A stretch of 64,000 bases of DNA from Rhyzopertha dominica. Lineage: Eukaryota; Arthropoda; Insecta; Coleoptera; Bostrichidae. Location: NCBI GenBank assembly GCA_025024175.1, contig QCXZ01000001.1, positions 12,648,001 through 12,712,000 on the forward strand, written 5' to 3'. Of this stretch, positions 13,691 through 26,246 are shown piece after piece. The notes under the pieces are model-generated. The model was not told the DNA's origin and ran no database searches. It saw only the letters and a list, made by a program, of their open reading frames with translations. The number at the start of each line of letters is the position of its first letter. Position 1 is the stretch's first letter. The translations under genes and the position numbers were made by a program.

Positions 13691-14149
13691 TACCCGTTTT
13701 AACGGTTTGGTCATTTTAAAAATATTGACGCTCTAACCGTTACAGTTATGAATATCTACTAATTTAGTAATTTGTACATACATAAATTAGTAGGACAATC
13801 CAAATTGTTATTTGGTAAATTTCGCGAACATCCGTCTCCCAAATTTGTTCTTCGGCACTCTATGCAATAATTTTAATTTTTACATACAATTAATAGCTAT
13901 CATGCGGGCGGTAAAAGATATTTTGTACATAATAATGTAGTTTATTCATGGGTATTTTGAGTATAAATGTGATAAATAAAGTATTTACTGTTTTTATGTA
14001 CAAAATTTAGTTACCTTTATACAGTTATTTTAGTTAATTAGGCCGAAACTTATATTAAAATGGACATTCGCTTTGGGCAAAAATGTTGTGTTGTGGTGGT
14101 GTAATCTAGTTACTAAAGAAGTACAAACACTGAAATAAGGATGCTTTGG

Positions 14150-14580
14150 AATATATTTGAGGCTATTTTTCAACTTAAAAGGCTGTGGAAAAGATGGAAA
14201 ATCTTAAGATTGCTAGTCAGAAATAATGTTAGGCCGGTTTCTCAAGGAAAGGTGGGATCAAAAGGTTCATCCCTGGATATTTTTATTAAATAAGGATTCT
14301 TAAAAATGCATTTTGAGATTTGTGGTCTTCCTTTTTTATTGTACGAGACTGTGAAATAGACACTAAAATCTTAAAATTGGTAGTCAGAAATGAGGTAGGG
14401 CTTGTTCTCCAATGAAATGAGGGGTCAGGGATTGTTTAGTACAGGGCTTTTGTAAATGATTCATGCAAGAAATGATAGACCTATGAATGAATTTAGAGTC
14501 GTTAGTGGTTCTTATATGAAAGACTGAACCAAACACTAAAATTTATAATTGCCAATGATATCATTTATGGCCTGTCTACT
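14150..14580. repeat. Diverged three-copy tandem repeat, period about 170 bp
   Basis: Cores aligned at about 14198, 14365 and 14538 read AAAATCTTAAGATTGCTAGTC, AAAATCTTAAAATTGGTAGTC and AAAATTTATAATTGCCAATG-like. Each is preceded by a GACTGTG/GACTGAA-like block and followed by a GTTAGGCC/GTAGGGC/TATGGCC-like block. The copies are well diverged, implying an old array. Confidence 0.6.
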
Positions 14581-16744
14581 ATAGTAATATTTTCACACAA
14601 CTTTTCAATGGCTATGTAGTAATTTAATTTACCTAACAATAATCAATCATTAAAAAAATAACATAGCTATTATTTAGTTTTATTCTTTTTTAATGTAAAA
14701 CTTAATGGTAAGAAAATGAATTTACAAAACCTAATTATAAGCGGTTATTGTTATTATTCTAATTTGTAGACAGAGAATTGTCAAAGTAGATTATGTTGGA
14801 TTAGGTGTAGAACTACAGGTATTATTATCAAATACAATTAAAAATAAATAAAAAAGATTGTTTATCTCCTAGTCCACGAATTATTATTTTTTATTTTTGT
14901 AATTTTAGGAGGGGGGCGATCGCCGCTATTGTCCTCTCTAACTCAGCGCCTGTTTGAGCGCATATATAATGAAATAGAACTACTAAAAGTAGGACCAAAA
15001 ACTGAAAATGTCGCCTTCCCACGCAAAGGCCCGAGTTGCGCCTCTTTCTTGTTCACAACTGAAACTAAATGCAGTTCCAACATTATTTAATCCAGCTTCA
15101 TGAAATACATTGTTTAAAGTAAGAATTTTTTCTAAATAGAGAAAAATTCAATGAAGCGATATATGCTGCACGACCCAGTCACCTTGGGTCAAAGATGGGG
15201 GCTGGATACTCACCTTTATAAAGCTTTATAATACTTCTAAAGCTCAAGTTTTATCTCGTCTTTTTTACATTCCAACGCGGCATTTCAAAATTTGTTCCAA
15301 AAAGAATTTCATTTTTGTTTATCTCCTATTTCACCCAAACAATTTTGACTTTGCCAACTTTACTATCGGTACTTTCAACAAAACTTACCTCCCGCTTCTC
15401 AATTTAAAATCTGGCAGCCCTGTACCGGAGTGTCTTCTAAAATTTCTGTGTAATTGTACGATTCGAAGTATATGCAAACTTTGTTGCATTTACATATAAA
15501 ATTATGAAATTGGGTGTGACGTTTTAAAATTTTTATATTAGGAAAGAGATTTTAACAGCGGGGTTGTAAGTTGAATGTGAATTTGAAAATTACGAGTAGT
15601 GTAGTTTGGCACCATCACACCACCTATAGTGGGCAAACTTTTCCTTACGTTTTCATTTTGCCTGAAGAATAAAGCAGTAAGTTTCCATATTCACACTCTC
15701 ATTAGTATAAATGTGTTGCATAATGAACAAGACAATTACTGCTCCTACTAGCTTGATTGTTATAGATTACGTTATGGCGTTTCTTTGCATATGAAAGGCA
15801 TCGTGTGCGTTAGCACAGTAGGCACCTGTTACCATTGTGAGCCATCCGAATTGCTCAATATCTAATAGTAATAATATGCAGAACGAATACAAGCTGAGCT
15901 TTCTATACAGCAGCAGGTATGATTCCCTATTGTGCAAGAGCCGAAGACATTTCCTGTGAAAGTCGATGTCCCCAGGTCAGGTTCTGCACCAATATATCTG
16001 TCCATCCGTGTGTTCTTACGAAACCTGCATCGGTGCTCCAGAGTGTTGCACACTGGNAGGATCTTTCACCTGATTATCGAATTGTTGNCGCATCGGCCTT
16101 CGACAGCGACCGCTTTTATCCGACTAATTGGGACTGATGCCTGTAATTGATTTATTTCAGCCATTTACACGATTTCAGTGAATGCATTTTATGTCGTTGG
16201 CGTTACAGAGTTATTGCTTCACGCCTTCTTCTCGTCTGCGGTTGTTGTACACGAAGCCGCAAATTAGACTCGTTATGCGGACCGGTAACACCATTATCTT
16301 TAAGGGAAATTATGTTAATTTACAATCTTACTGGTGTTTAATGCTGCACAAATTACTTAAGCTACTGCTATACGAGACTTCTGCTTGACGTTAACTTACG
16401 CAAAGTTGTTATTGCGTTCCTTACAGTTTTACACAGATGTTATAATTTAAATACAGTGTACGAATGTCGGACAGCACCCTCATAATATATTCTAGGTAAA
16501 CTTGCTACTGTTTTTATATAAAATTTAACATTTTATATTCGCTGTTATCGGTTCCTACATGGAGGTGAGTAACACTATAGGTTATTCATGTTTAAATACT
16601 GATACAGCATGCAACGTCTACGTCCTATAATATAGCCTGCCAAACATAATCGAGTTATGCCTTAGTTTTTGGATTCTTTAACGAAAATTCTTGTTGCTGT
16701 AGAAGTTTGAAGGCAGAATCTGTAGATGAGGCTTAAACACTCAG
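14581..16744. other. No gene recognised
   Basis: The part at 15880-16300 is somewhat GC-richer and contains ambiguous bases. Its open frames (15862-16053 minus, 15919-16150 plus) overlap each other on both strands and show no family features. Confidence 0.4.
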
Positions 16745-17590
16745 TAAGTTAATGAGTCACAAAGTATACCGCAAGGAGACTCACACGGACCAATACCTAA
16801 ACGCCACCATCCATCGCAGAAGAGGTCACTCATTACCATGCACGCTATTAAATAGAGCCGAGAAGATTAGTGACGCAGAAACAGAACCGAAAAGATTCAA
16901 CATATCAGGAGTGCCCTACAGAAAAATGGTTATAAGCCCAAGGAGGTTCTAAGAATAGGAAGAAACGTACAAAGAAAAAGACCGGAACCACAACACGAAG
17001 GATATGCCTACCTACGATATGTTTCCGGGGTTACAGACAGACTGAAGAAAATACTGAGGAAGAAGAAGATTGCAGAAGGTACAACGCAGTGCAAAAGATA
17101 AGACANATTCCACCATCGGCCAAGGACAAAATACCGAAACTAGNCTCCGAGGGAATCTACCAGCTCCAACGTAAGTGCGGAAAAGTCTATATCGGGCAAA
17201 CTGGACGCGGCATACGTATGGACACACAGACAGATCTGCAATAGCCGAATACGTAGCAGAAGGCAAACAACACATCATCGAGTATGACAGCGTACGGACA
17301 CTCGCAAGGAGCAGCCATTACCACCAAAGAATTGTGAGAGAATTTCTGGAGATAATGAAGCAGCCCAACAACTTTAACAGAGAAGACGGTATCACTTGAG
17401 TAGAATTTGGAAGACGGTAACCAGCCAAATGGAACAGCTACTATATAAGTTATGACAATGAATGATTTCATCAGCCAGAGTCCTTCTGAAGAAGCCGACA
17501 GTATGATCGGCGAAAAGTCAAGAGTAAATTCTACGACCACGGTATCGAACCCGGACGACCTTTCTACGATAAACAACGGCCGTAAAAGCC
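16745..17590 (+). pseudogene. Penelope-like retroelement, 3' part with GIY-YIG endonuclease
   Basis: The frame at 16752 begins MSHKVYRKETHTDQYLNA, the same RT-family motif seen near 7440 on the other strand. A degraded RT-nuclease linker follows. At about 17150-17215 comes EGIYQLQRKCGKVYIGQTGR, the GIY-YIG nuclease start. A stop and frameshift follow near 17240, then RSAIAEYVAEGKQHIIEYDS and a REFLEIMKQPNNFNRE end (to about 17399). The 3' tail at about 17487-17520 has CTGAAGAAGCCGA...TCGGCGAAAAGTC, a hairpin resembling a hammerhead core. The element is 5' truncated, frameshifted and contains ambiguous bases. Confidence 0.85.
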
Positions 17591-18227
17591 TGCATTCTAT
17601 TAAGTTAATGTAAGTTCTTATTTAAATGGTTGGTATCTTACCGTCGCGTCGTTTGTCTGCCATTGTCAAAACAAGCAAATAGAATACATATATGAACAGG
17701 CTGCATCCAAAATAACAATAAGTTACGAAAATAAGATGCATATCAATCACACCTTTCAGATTTGACAGATATAAATTTATCAAAATTCCCATGGCTACCC
17801 CTGTTTATTCAAAATGTTATAAGGTTTTGGGTATCTCTCAACAAGAGATTTGCGGATTACCTAGGATTACACTCGTTGTATGACGCCACTCTGGTTGACC
17901 AATTTTTATACCTATAACTCACACCTTTATTTCCTTTTCTTCTCTCTGCTATAGGTCTGCCACTCTTACGACAGTGAGCCATTACATATACGACTCTATT
18001 TGACGAGCACATTTATGCGGCAAATTTAAAATTAGAGATTACAGCAGATTGCTTCAAATCAGAACAACAACGTTAAAATAAGGAACGTAACTGATGTTAA
18101 ACAGGACAGAACGAGATAATTTAAACATATCCTTACCAAATCAGGGCAGTTTGTCATTTTAAGTATGTACATGTATGCGTATCTCGAAAATACATAAAGA
18201 ATTAGCAAAGTATCTGTAAGAGACAAC
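17591..18227. other. No gene recognised
   Basis: AT-rich sequence between the Penelope remnant and the next open frame, with no visible motif. Confidence 0.4.
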
Positions 18228-18623
18228 ATGCTTCAGTTGTTGATGGGAAGAAGAATTCAAGGTTTTCCCTCGTGTTGGAAACGCACCTTGATTATTCCGC
18301 TACCTAAGTACATCAAACCTTTGATCTATAATTTTCTATCAAAAATATGCAAGGACGAATTTAATAAGCCAAGACCATTCAATGAGCCATTAACCGATCC
18401 GATGAGCCGTTCTAGAGCTATGAGTGAGACGAACAAAATTGCGCCTTTGGAAAATGCGCTAATAATAGCGTCAATTGGCTTAACATCATTGTTTTCTCAC
18501 GAACACTTAATGAGTATCAAAACCAACACGACTACACTTTGTGAACAAATGGTACTTCATATATGTTCAATTATAGCGCTGCATTCATGGACAAAACAAG
18601 AAGCTTGTTTATGCTTGTTATAG
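18228..18623 (+). CDS. Unrecognised 131-codon frame with an RT-like start
   Basis: The first third contains FPSCWKRTLIIPLPKYIKP. This resembles the P..WK.A.IIPLPK segment found early in non-LTR reverse transcriptases. The remaining residues (from about codon 35) do not match any RT motif I know and look unlike RT. It could be the edge of a decayed non-LTR element running into unrelated sequence, or chance. No promoter or partner frame is visible. Confidence 0.3.
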   Translation: MLQLLMGRRIQGFPSCWKRTLIIPLPKYIKPLIYNFLSKICKDEFNKPRPFNEPLTDPMSRSRAMSETNKIAPLENALIIASIGLTSLFSHEHLMSIKTNTTTLCEQMVLHICSIIALHSWTKQEACLCLL

Positions 18624-18818
18624 GAATAAGATGTAGATATATCAGTCATAACTTAAGAGACCTTCAATGGCTCAACTGCTCTTTTCCTGAAAGGCANTGA
18701 TTATAAACTCTTTCTTATTCACATAACAAGACAACGTAACAATTCCTAGATATCGAACAATATTTTATAAACGTAGGTTTTCATATGAAATTGTTAGATC
18801 TGTCAGTGTCATAGGTCG

Positions 18819-19072
18819 TCAGCTTTGGTGAGTGCGTCTGTGCCTCTTAAGAAAACAGTTGTTTTCTTGGGAGAGTAAGAGGTTCATGTAAGCGCCATAA
18901 ATGCCATCTATAATAGGCTGTCATCCATCTGCTCTATAGCGTAGACTCGTGTCTTATCGACAGTCCCCTCATAGCAGGCGTTTAAATCATCCATAGAGGT
19001 CTCCAGCGGCGGTTTCTGCAACAAGCACAGTTCCCTGCAGTTTGACGAAATGCCTGTGCCATGCTCCCTGCA
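18819..19072 (-). pseudogene. Coding-like fragment of unknown family, one frameshift
   Basis: The minus strand from 19072 reads CREHGTGISSNCRELCLLQK, then METSMDDLNACYEGTVDKT-like residues, to a stop at 18908-18910. In the next frame, 18920 to 18819 continues as IIDGIYGAYMNLLLSQENN and ends at a stop after HRRTHQS. The two parts overlap by a few bases, which suggests one frame broken by an indel. The composition looks more protein-like than its surroundings and the segment is GC-richer. I do not recognise the family. It could be an exon, a pseudogene or a transposon ORF piece. Confidence 0.35.
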
Positions 19073-20734
19073 TCAGAACAACCCGTGGACTGCCATACAG
19101 GTACGGTATTAACCTGAAATAATGAATAGAAATATATACGAGAAGTACAAAAAGCGCCATGAGTTTTGTATGTTACGATATCATTCTTCTAATATCGCTT
19201 ATATCTATTAATTGGTTTTTACGTACGTTACGCATAATGCAACAGCACAAATTTTTAAAATTTTGCAATATTTACTGTATTGTAATATTGCAAATAGCGA
19301 AGGCATACCTTGCGCATACATATGCATTTAAGCAAGGACAAAATAAACACATGCAAACGCTTCAAGCTTTGCTTGCTTACAATTAGATACCTTTAATAAA
19401 TAGCAATATTTTTACAAATGCCTTGATTTCTTGAGATATTATGATAATATACTCTGGGATAGCATTTGTGAGGTTCCCTTGTACGTAGTAAAATTGAGAC
19501 CGTTTTGACTTTGGTATTAAAGAGGATGACTGTAATCGTAGTTTTCTGAATATGTATTCGATAATCTCAATTTACGACTGTTGCGACTGTAATTATTAAC
19601 ATTAAAAGATTGCTCTTTTATATCTGACGAAGATAAAGAACGCTCATTTTAGTGGCTACTTCAAACCGGACGTGTCCCTGAGGTTTCTAGTACAATAATG
19701 CTGCGTGTGGCCTCTACAATTCAACACCTACCTATTTCGATAACAGAATCTTCGCCCTGGAGATATCTATCAATAATAGGTAGACCGCAGTAGAAAGACA
19801 TTAAAAATATCAAATGGTAGGAATGAGTTATGGTGAGCGTTGCCGAAATTATTATGTGACGATCGAATACACATAACATATTGCCTGTGGAGCCGCCTTG
19901 TATTATTCATTCATAAATACATGGCACGTTACAGTTTGTCAAAAAGTATCGTACTACTGGTAAATTATTAATAGCATGTAGCACAACGGTATTCCGCAGG
20001 TCTCTGAGGCTAATTTATTAATTTTATTGCGCCTACATGAGACGCTTAATATTTACAGTCTGTTTGAAGCGACGAAGGGCATAGATACCGGAATAATGAG
20101 GAAAAAAAGACAACACGATATTTGCCACATTTCATGCGGCTTCACTTTGCATATAAGTTAAATTCAGACCGGCAGGTGGCGGCAGCTTACAGGTGTATGA
20201 TGTTTACATTGAGTATTACGATAAAAATGGCTTAATGATACGTTATTTATGAATTTCAAACGATTTAGATACCCTTCTCATGTAAAAAATGTTGTAAGGT
20301 TATTTATGAGGTTAAGAGAGCAGAAAAATGAAAAAGCATATATTAGTTGTCATCCTATTCACATTGAAACATATACAATCATCATGCGACAGGAAGACAT
20401 CTTATAGAAGTATTCATTTTAATAACAATCTCAGCAAGTTACGTCACGGCATAGACTAATTACTCTATTTTTAAATTACGAAGTGTTTCACAAGAATCTT
20501 TTAATGGGATTGAACCTGTTTTAGTCTGAGTTTAGCTTAATTCTTTGTTCAACATTCGGTTTGATGAAATTTATAGTCGCTTAGGCTAAGAGTCGTCAAA
20601 TAAATAAATCTGTGATAGTATTAAGTTCCTTTATTATTATATTACGATAAATATGGTTATTATGCGTATTTGGANGTAAGTTCTGTATGTCTGCCCTTAT
20701 TCATGTCTTTAAATCTTGGACAATATGTGGCCGA
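19073..20734. other. No gene recognised
   Basis: AT-rich sequence with scattered short frames. No terminal repeats or domains were seen. Confidence 0.4.
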
Positions 20735-21575
20735 TAAGNATAAATACGATTTTTCATTTAACCCAACAGGAAAAAATCAAGCGGCGTCAGATCAGTGGAA
20801 CGTGCTGGCCATTCTATCGCTCCGCGTCTACCAATTCATCTGACNGGAAACATCGCACTCAAATATCCACGAATGTTGACTGCAAAATGANGCTATGCAT
20901 CATCTTGCTGAAACCATATCTGTTCAGAAGGACGCGCATTTTCACGATTAGGGAACAGGCGGAATAAGTTCTGGTATAATGTGTTCGCGTAAGAGCTGTA
21001 AATAAATTTCCATCGATGAAAAAATGACAATATTGTGCTGACCGATAATAGTACACCAGATATTCACTTTCTGAGGGTGTTGTGTGTGGACTTGTTCCAT
21101 CCAATGTGGATTTGTGTCCGACTAATATCTGCAATTATGTCTATTCACATTGCCATTGGGGCAAAAAGTCGCATCATCANAAAATATAACCCAATTTAAA
21201 ATGTTTCTATCTTCATTTATCATGTTCATAGCAGTTTCGCAATATTCTATCCTACGATCGAAATCATCTTCGCTCAGTTCTTGTAATAAGTGAATCTTGT
21301 ATGTACTTCTCGTTTTTCAAAACTTTTTGAACAGATCTTCTGCCAATATGGTGAGTGAGAGCACGCTGTTGTACGGAACACTTGGGATTCTCTTGCACAT
21401 CTATAAGGTCCTGGTTTTTGACGATATTTAGCACCGCCGGTTTCGTCAAAACGTTGCAATGTTTTAATAACTGTTGATCTGGCAATTGGTTCACGATCTT
21501 TATGAATTGCATTGTAGAGTGCAACTACTTCCTAATGACTATACTAATACTAACAACATTCTATCTCCATAACCA
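20735..21575 (-). pseudogene. Mariner-like (DD41D-type) transposase pseudogene
   Basis: On the minus strand the order is an N-terminal helix-turn-helix part (about 21524-21300, with LQRFDETGGAKYRQKPGPY in one frame), then LQELSEDDFDRRIEYCETA. Next comes the first catalytic region DDATFCPNGNVNRHNCRY (about 21180-21125), then NPHWMEQVHTQHPQKVNIW, IWFQQDDA, and GAIEWPARSTDLTPLDFFL. Counting from the Asp of QQD to the Asp of PLDFF gives 41 intervening residues, stops included. Stops interrupt at RY*SD, after IPPVP, after QQDDA and in the R*IGRR block. The N-terminal part is split between frames. Terminal repeats were not found. This was a cut-and-paste transposase and is now dead. Confidence 0.82.
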
Positions 21576-23066
21576 ATCATTCTCAAAATTTCGATGTCAT
21601 CTTGTCCAGTTAACCGAGGTAATGCGATTGCAAATAATAAAGTGAATGAAAATTATCACCAGTCACGAGGAAAATGGAGACATCTGAAGTTTTTGTTCTC
21701 ACTTAGCGATAACGAATATGGTTTTTATCCCGAAGTTTTTTGCAATACCCAAGTTTATTATCACACTTTTGTCAACTCAGAAGCAATAAATTGACAAGTA
21801 TGATACATTTGTGAAATCATAAAAAAAATATCCTTTTCGAAGATGCGACTTGCGCCCATATCTTGGCAACGAGAGACACGGAATTCCATACTTTGTAGCG
21901 ACCCGTATATGTAATTAAGAGGGTCTGACATATAGCCAACGCGATGTTATATAAGATGTCATTTTTGTCAATCGCTCTCTAATTTTGGTTTTTCTCTTAG
22001 AGCGTTACTTTTTGGTATTCTGTGTTTATACTACGATGATTATTAAAAAATAGGTAGAGCTTATTATAAACAAACTATAGAGATATGAAATAGCGTGAAA
22101 ATATAAGAATTGAAGCGTGAGCGTACATTCTCCACTTAAATGATGTTATTATCGCTTGTAAAATGAGTAATCTCAAAAGGCAGCTACTTAGGTTTAATTA
22201 TAGTGTAGAAAGAAATAGGTATAAAAAGGTACGTCTTATATGTTTGAATAAAACTCGAGGTCATTGGTTTTATCATTACTCTCATGTTACATACCAGTAT
22301 TTTCACTCATTAATCCAAATAGATTTTTTTTTAAAGATGAAGTCATAAACACTTAACTTACAACTTCACATGTTCTAAAAGTTTAGGAAACGTAAAAAAG
22401 CAGATATTTGTTTTTCTTCATATTTTTATTTGATCTATTTTTCACCACTTACTAAATGTTAGATTCTAGAAGGGCTTTCAGCTCTTCCAAAGGATGGTTA
22501 TTTAAGCCTGACGTAAAATTGCATGCATTATGCGCGCACGAAGTTTAAAGCTTGCCAGAGTCACTCGATAATTCTACTTCTCGCCGCAAATAGCGCTTCC
22601 GTCTGCTGATGAACCACCGCCATTATTGCAACATGAATAGAATCTGGCGGCGGGACATTTCTCGCAATAAATAAGGTGTTTGTGCGGTAGCTGGAACTGC
22701 TATCACCGCCTATCACTCAACTCTTATCACGATGCACCGTCAGAATCAAACACGGCAATGTCTTGTAACCATAACCGTAACTGAACTGTAATAATGTTTG
22801 CTCGAGCCGGTCTGTGCGCCTGTGTTAAGACTACCGTCCCTTCGCGTTTGCTGTCAGCGGGTGGCTGAAGATTGCATTTTGTAGTTCGATTTTATAACCA
22901 TTGCATTCCTGGCTGATTTTTAGGTTTGATCCGGCGAACATCGTAGAAATCAGTTTAGATGTTTACTTAGTGTGCATAGTGCGGGTCTAGTGGACATATT
23001 TCTTCCATAACTCCAAAATCTTCGAAAGTACTGAATACTGTTAATACAGCGGGGCTATTAAAGTTG
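21576..23066. other. No gene recognised; GC-richer stretch at 22480-22960
   Basis: The 22480-22960 part is less AT-rich than its surroundings (CGCCGCAAATAGCGC, GGCGGCGGGAC). It could be an untranslated exon or regulatory segment, but no frame or splice pattern is convincing. Confidence 0.35.
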
Positions 23067-23070
23067 GTAG
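23067..23070. repeat. Target site duplication GTAG, left of LTR element
   Basis: GTAG immediately precedes the left LTR and is repeated immediately after the right LTR at 29219-29222. Confidence 0.8.
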
Positions 23071-23917
23071 TGAAAAACATAGAAAAACTGATGCGGGAGT
23101 AATTAAGAAAAACTTACATTATCGCCGCCTTCATCCGTGGGTCATAACAATGCGGTCACTCCGGTGGACAGACAAGGCGGTTTCACATACGCGCGGGAGA
23201 TGCAAAAACAAAACATAAGTTACTCATCCGTTAAACTCAAACAGATACAGTTAAGACTCACAGAGGGGTTTTCACCCCAGGGCCTCATCCTTATCCTGTC
23301 CATGGCTTCATCCCTGAGATTACATCTTTATCAATGGTGGTTATGAATACCTTGTTAGTTTTCTCTCTTCAACAACTAGCTAGTGTCAACCTGAAATAGT
23401 AGAGGCTTCCCCGAACGCTCACCCTAAGGCCTATAGGGTCGCATTCCAATAGCCCGGATCGGGGGCACCTAATAAGGCTACCCTCTCCACCAGAACTATG
23501 TCATTCGAGATATCCTGCATTACCCCCCGGAATGCAAGTCCTCCACTCGAAGGAACCACAGCTGTTAACCGGGCACTCTGCTCTAGGGGTTTCAAACTGC
23601 CTGAGGCACATCATGGCCAAAGACCTTACTCTCTCTGCCTGAGGCACAACATGGCCAAAGACCTCGCTCTCACTGAGCCAAAATCAAGAATATTTCTCTC
23701 TGTCAAAAATGACACATCCATACTCATTGCCTACTTTTGCATCTCCTCGCGACGCTGATATTTCTCTCCAAAACAATTAATCGCACGCATACGCATTCGC
23801 TTCGATATTAGTATTTATCTTATTAACAGCGATTCTAAACATAGCAAGAAATTAATAAACGTACAAAACCACCTTTTATTTTAATAATAACATAGATACA
23901 AAAATTGACATTTAACA
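23071..23917. repeat. Left LTR (847 bp)
   Basis: Starts TGAAAAACAT and ends TTTAACA. It is identical base for base, with no indel, to 28372-29218 (constant offset 5301). The small open frames at 23137-23346 and 23498-23758 lie in the LTR, recur unchanged in the other copy and are not separate genes. An AATAAA lies at about 23851. Confidence 0.9.
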
Positions 23918-24925
23918 TTCGGCCAACCTAACAGGGTCGTGTCCTCACGACATAATTATTCGGTATCCCTACTTGATTTGGATAAATTAGTCAATGGTAC
24001 TTCATCTGAGCCACTGTCCTCATCGATGGTATCTGATGTAATAAATGGATTTGATAATAATAAATAGATTTTATTAAAACAAGAGCAGATACTGAGAGTA
24101 ATACATGATCAATAAAGGCAAAGTCTAGCAGAAGCTATTCTACTTAACCTTCGAAAAGAAACTTAAACTATGTTTATTATGGTATAATTTATGAATACCC
24201 CTATTGTTAATTGATTATACGTCTTACGCTTCAGTTATTATTATCAACAGGTGTCTTATCTCCTTAGGTTAGCCTTCATGTGTGGTCTTTGGGGATAGTA
24301 AGCTATTGCTTGAAACCTCATCGAGTCCGAACGAACGAAGTAAGTCATGGTCATCATGAAATCTGACGATCGAAAAATAACTGTCTTAGTTTAAATTTCA
24401 AGTTTGTTAATATTTAGTTTTTTTNTTAAAACTCGCTCCGAAGGGTGAGCCTTACAGCTTTACAGCCTTACCGCCTTACAGCGTTGTATGTGAATACTTA
24501 GCTTTATTTCGTGTATCACGTGAGTGCGTAGTTGAATGAGGAGCAAGCTTAGACCTCAAGTTATCACATGCATGAGGAGAATTTAGTAAAGCTTGGACGA
24601 AACAACTCAAATGAAAACTCCAGCGGGAATTTATGCGTAGCCAATTCAAAGAGTTAATCTGTAAGATACGTTGTCCCCGCGTTGCAAGCCAAAAAAATAA
24701 GCGACACCATGCATTCTAAACAATCTGAATCCTGTTTCTACCAACCGAATCCAAACAGGGGTAATATAAAAAATTGCAATAATTAAAGAGGACGAGAACG
24801 AGTAAATCACATAATTGCCCTTTCAAATTAACGGTAAAAAAATGTCTACAAGCATAAAATAACTTAAGGTTAAAATGATTTTTGTATTGACTTAGTTACA
24901 TGCAGCTCAAACCAGATCTGAGTGT

Positions 24926-25860
24926 TTATAATGAGATCAAAGTATGATCAACAAAATTTAATCTTGAGCAATCTATATAAATATTAAAAGACCGTATAAG
25001 AAATTTTATACTACCTTTATAATCAAAGACCATCAACTGCGACTTAGACAAATTCAATTGAAGGCCATGTTCAGCAGACAATTTTCTTAATTTTTCAAGT
25101 TCTTTGTTCAGAATTTTGTCAGCCCTTGCGAAATCATGCTTATCGAAACTAAAATACAACTGTGTATAGTCGGCGAAAGTTATTATTCTACAATGACGAA
25201 CTGTGTTCACTATATCCCATATATATTTTATGAAAAGCAGAGATCCTAATGTGGAGCCTTGCAAAACACCAGATCTAACTGACAATTCAGAGGAGACACT
25301 ATACTTATTTTACCTCTTGGGTTCTATCGCTCAAATAAGATCTAATAAACTGTACCGACAAACTGCTGAAACCGCAAGACTTTAGTTTGGCGCATAACAT
25401 ACCATGATTAATAGCATCGAACGCTTTTGAAAAATGGAGCAAAACCAAAGCACTGACTAAACCCTTATCATAAGCTGAAATGAGATCATCAATGACTGAA
25501 GCTAGTGCAGTAGGAGCGCTTCGACCGCGTCTGAATCCACACTGCGCATCGGAATCATTTTCCAAGAAAAGNCAGTCAAATATCTGTTCGTAGACTAGAG
25601 ATTCAAACAGTTTTGAAGCTGCAGGTAAGATGCTAATCAAACGTAAATCCGACTAGTTTTCAGGGTTAAACTTTTTAAGTAGAGGTATTGCGATGACTTT
25701 CTTCCACATTGTAGGGAAATAAGCTTTTTCCATACAGCAATAATTGAAGACGTGTAATAGGTATAAATCAATAATGGGGCTACGTAAGCGCAATATTTTC
25801 AAAGAGATGTCTGCGACACAATTATTTTTTTTACGTTAAAGAGTGCGGAGTGTACCTCTT
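24926..25860 (-). pseudogene. Reverse transcriptase of non-LTR type (broken)
   Basis: From about 25770 the frame reads FPTMWKKVIAIPLLKKFNPE, a stop at 25653-25655, then RLISILPAASKLFESL, which matches the RPIS..P..SK..E block. Next come CGFRRGRSAPTALA and LLHFSKAFDAINHGML (25640-25305). After a frame change come GVLQGSTLGSLLF and FADYTQLYF (about 25179-25153), where YADD is degraded to FADY. LNLSKSQLMVF follows near the end of the palm. The catalytic Asp pair is broken, so this RT should be dead. The C-terminal region beyond 24926 is lost or unrecognisable. Confidence 0.88.
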
Positions 25861-26246
25861 CTAAAGTAACCATTCTTAAAGAAAATTCTTGTAGGGATGG
25901 GAATCTAGCATTCTCACAATATTGNATTCTATGATTAGAGACGAGATCATTTTTTTAACTGGAAAATATGTGCATTAATAGAATTGCTATTAGACAGATT
26001 AGAAGGCAGTTCAGATCTCACTTTGATAGTACCAATGTTTAATTTGCGCAGAGCCAACCAAGTAGTGTGTATATCTCAACTAGAAGCAACTGAACCTATG
26101 TAATGACTTTTTTCCATCCTAACAGAGTTCACAGTCAAGTTCCTCAACCTCTTGTATGTAGCAAAATCTTTAGGAGGTTTACTTCGTTTGTATTTACGGA
26201 AGGATGCATCACGTTTACTCATCAGACATTTGAGTTCAGGGCAACA

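Noticed and set aside
15862..16150. Frames on both strands in a GC-richer patch
   Set aside because: Mutually overlapping, contain ambiguous bases and show no recognisable domain.
22608..22650. CTGATGA core-like word outside the array
   Set aside because: No stem II with GAAA and no stem I partner nearby. The same holds for CTGATGA at about 11253, 51117 and 62113.
23137..23758. Two small frames repeated exactly at 28438-29059
   Set aside because: They lie in the LTRs; the repetition reflects the LTR pair, not a duplicated gene, and no domain is seen.
23918..23950. Search for primer-binding site and polypurine tract of the LTR element
   Set aside because: No TGG-starting tRNA match next to either LTR and no purine run before the other; a TGGGGTCAAAC on the minus strand near 28360 matches no tRNA end I know.
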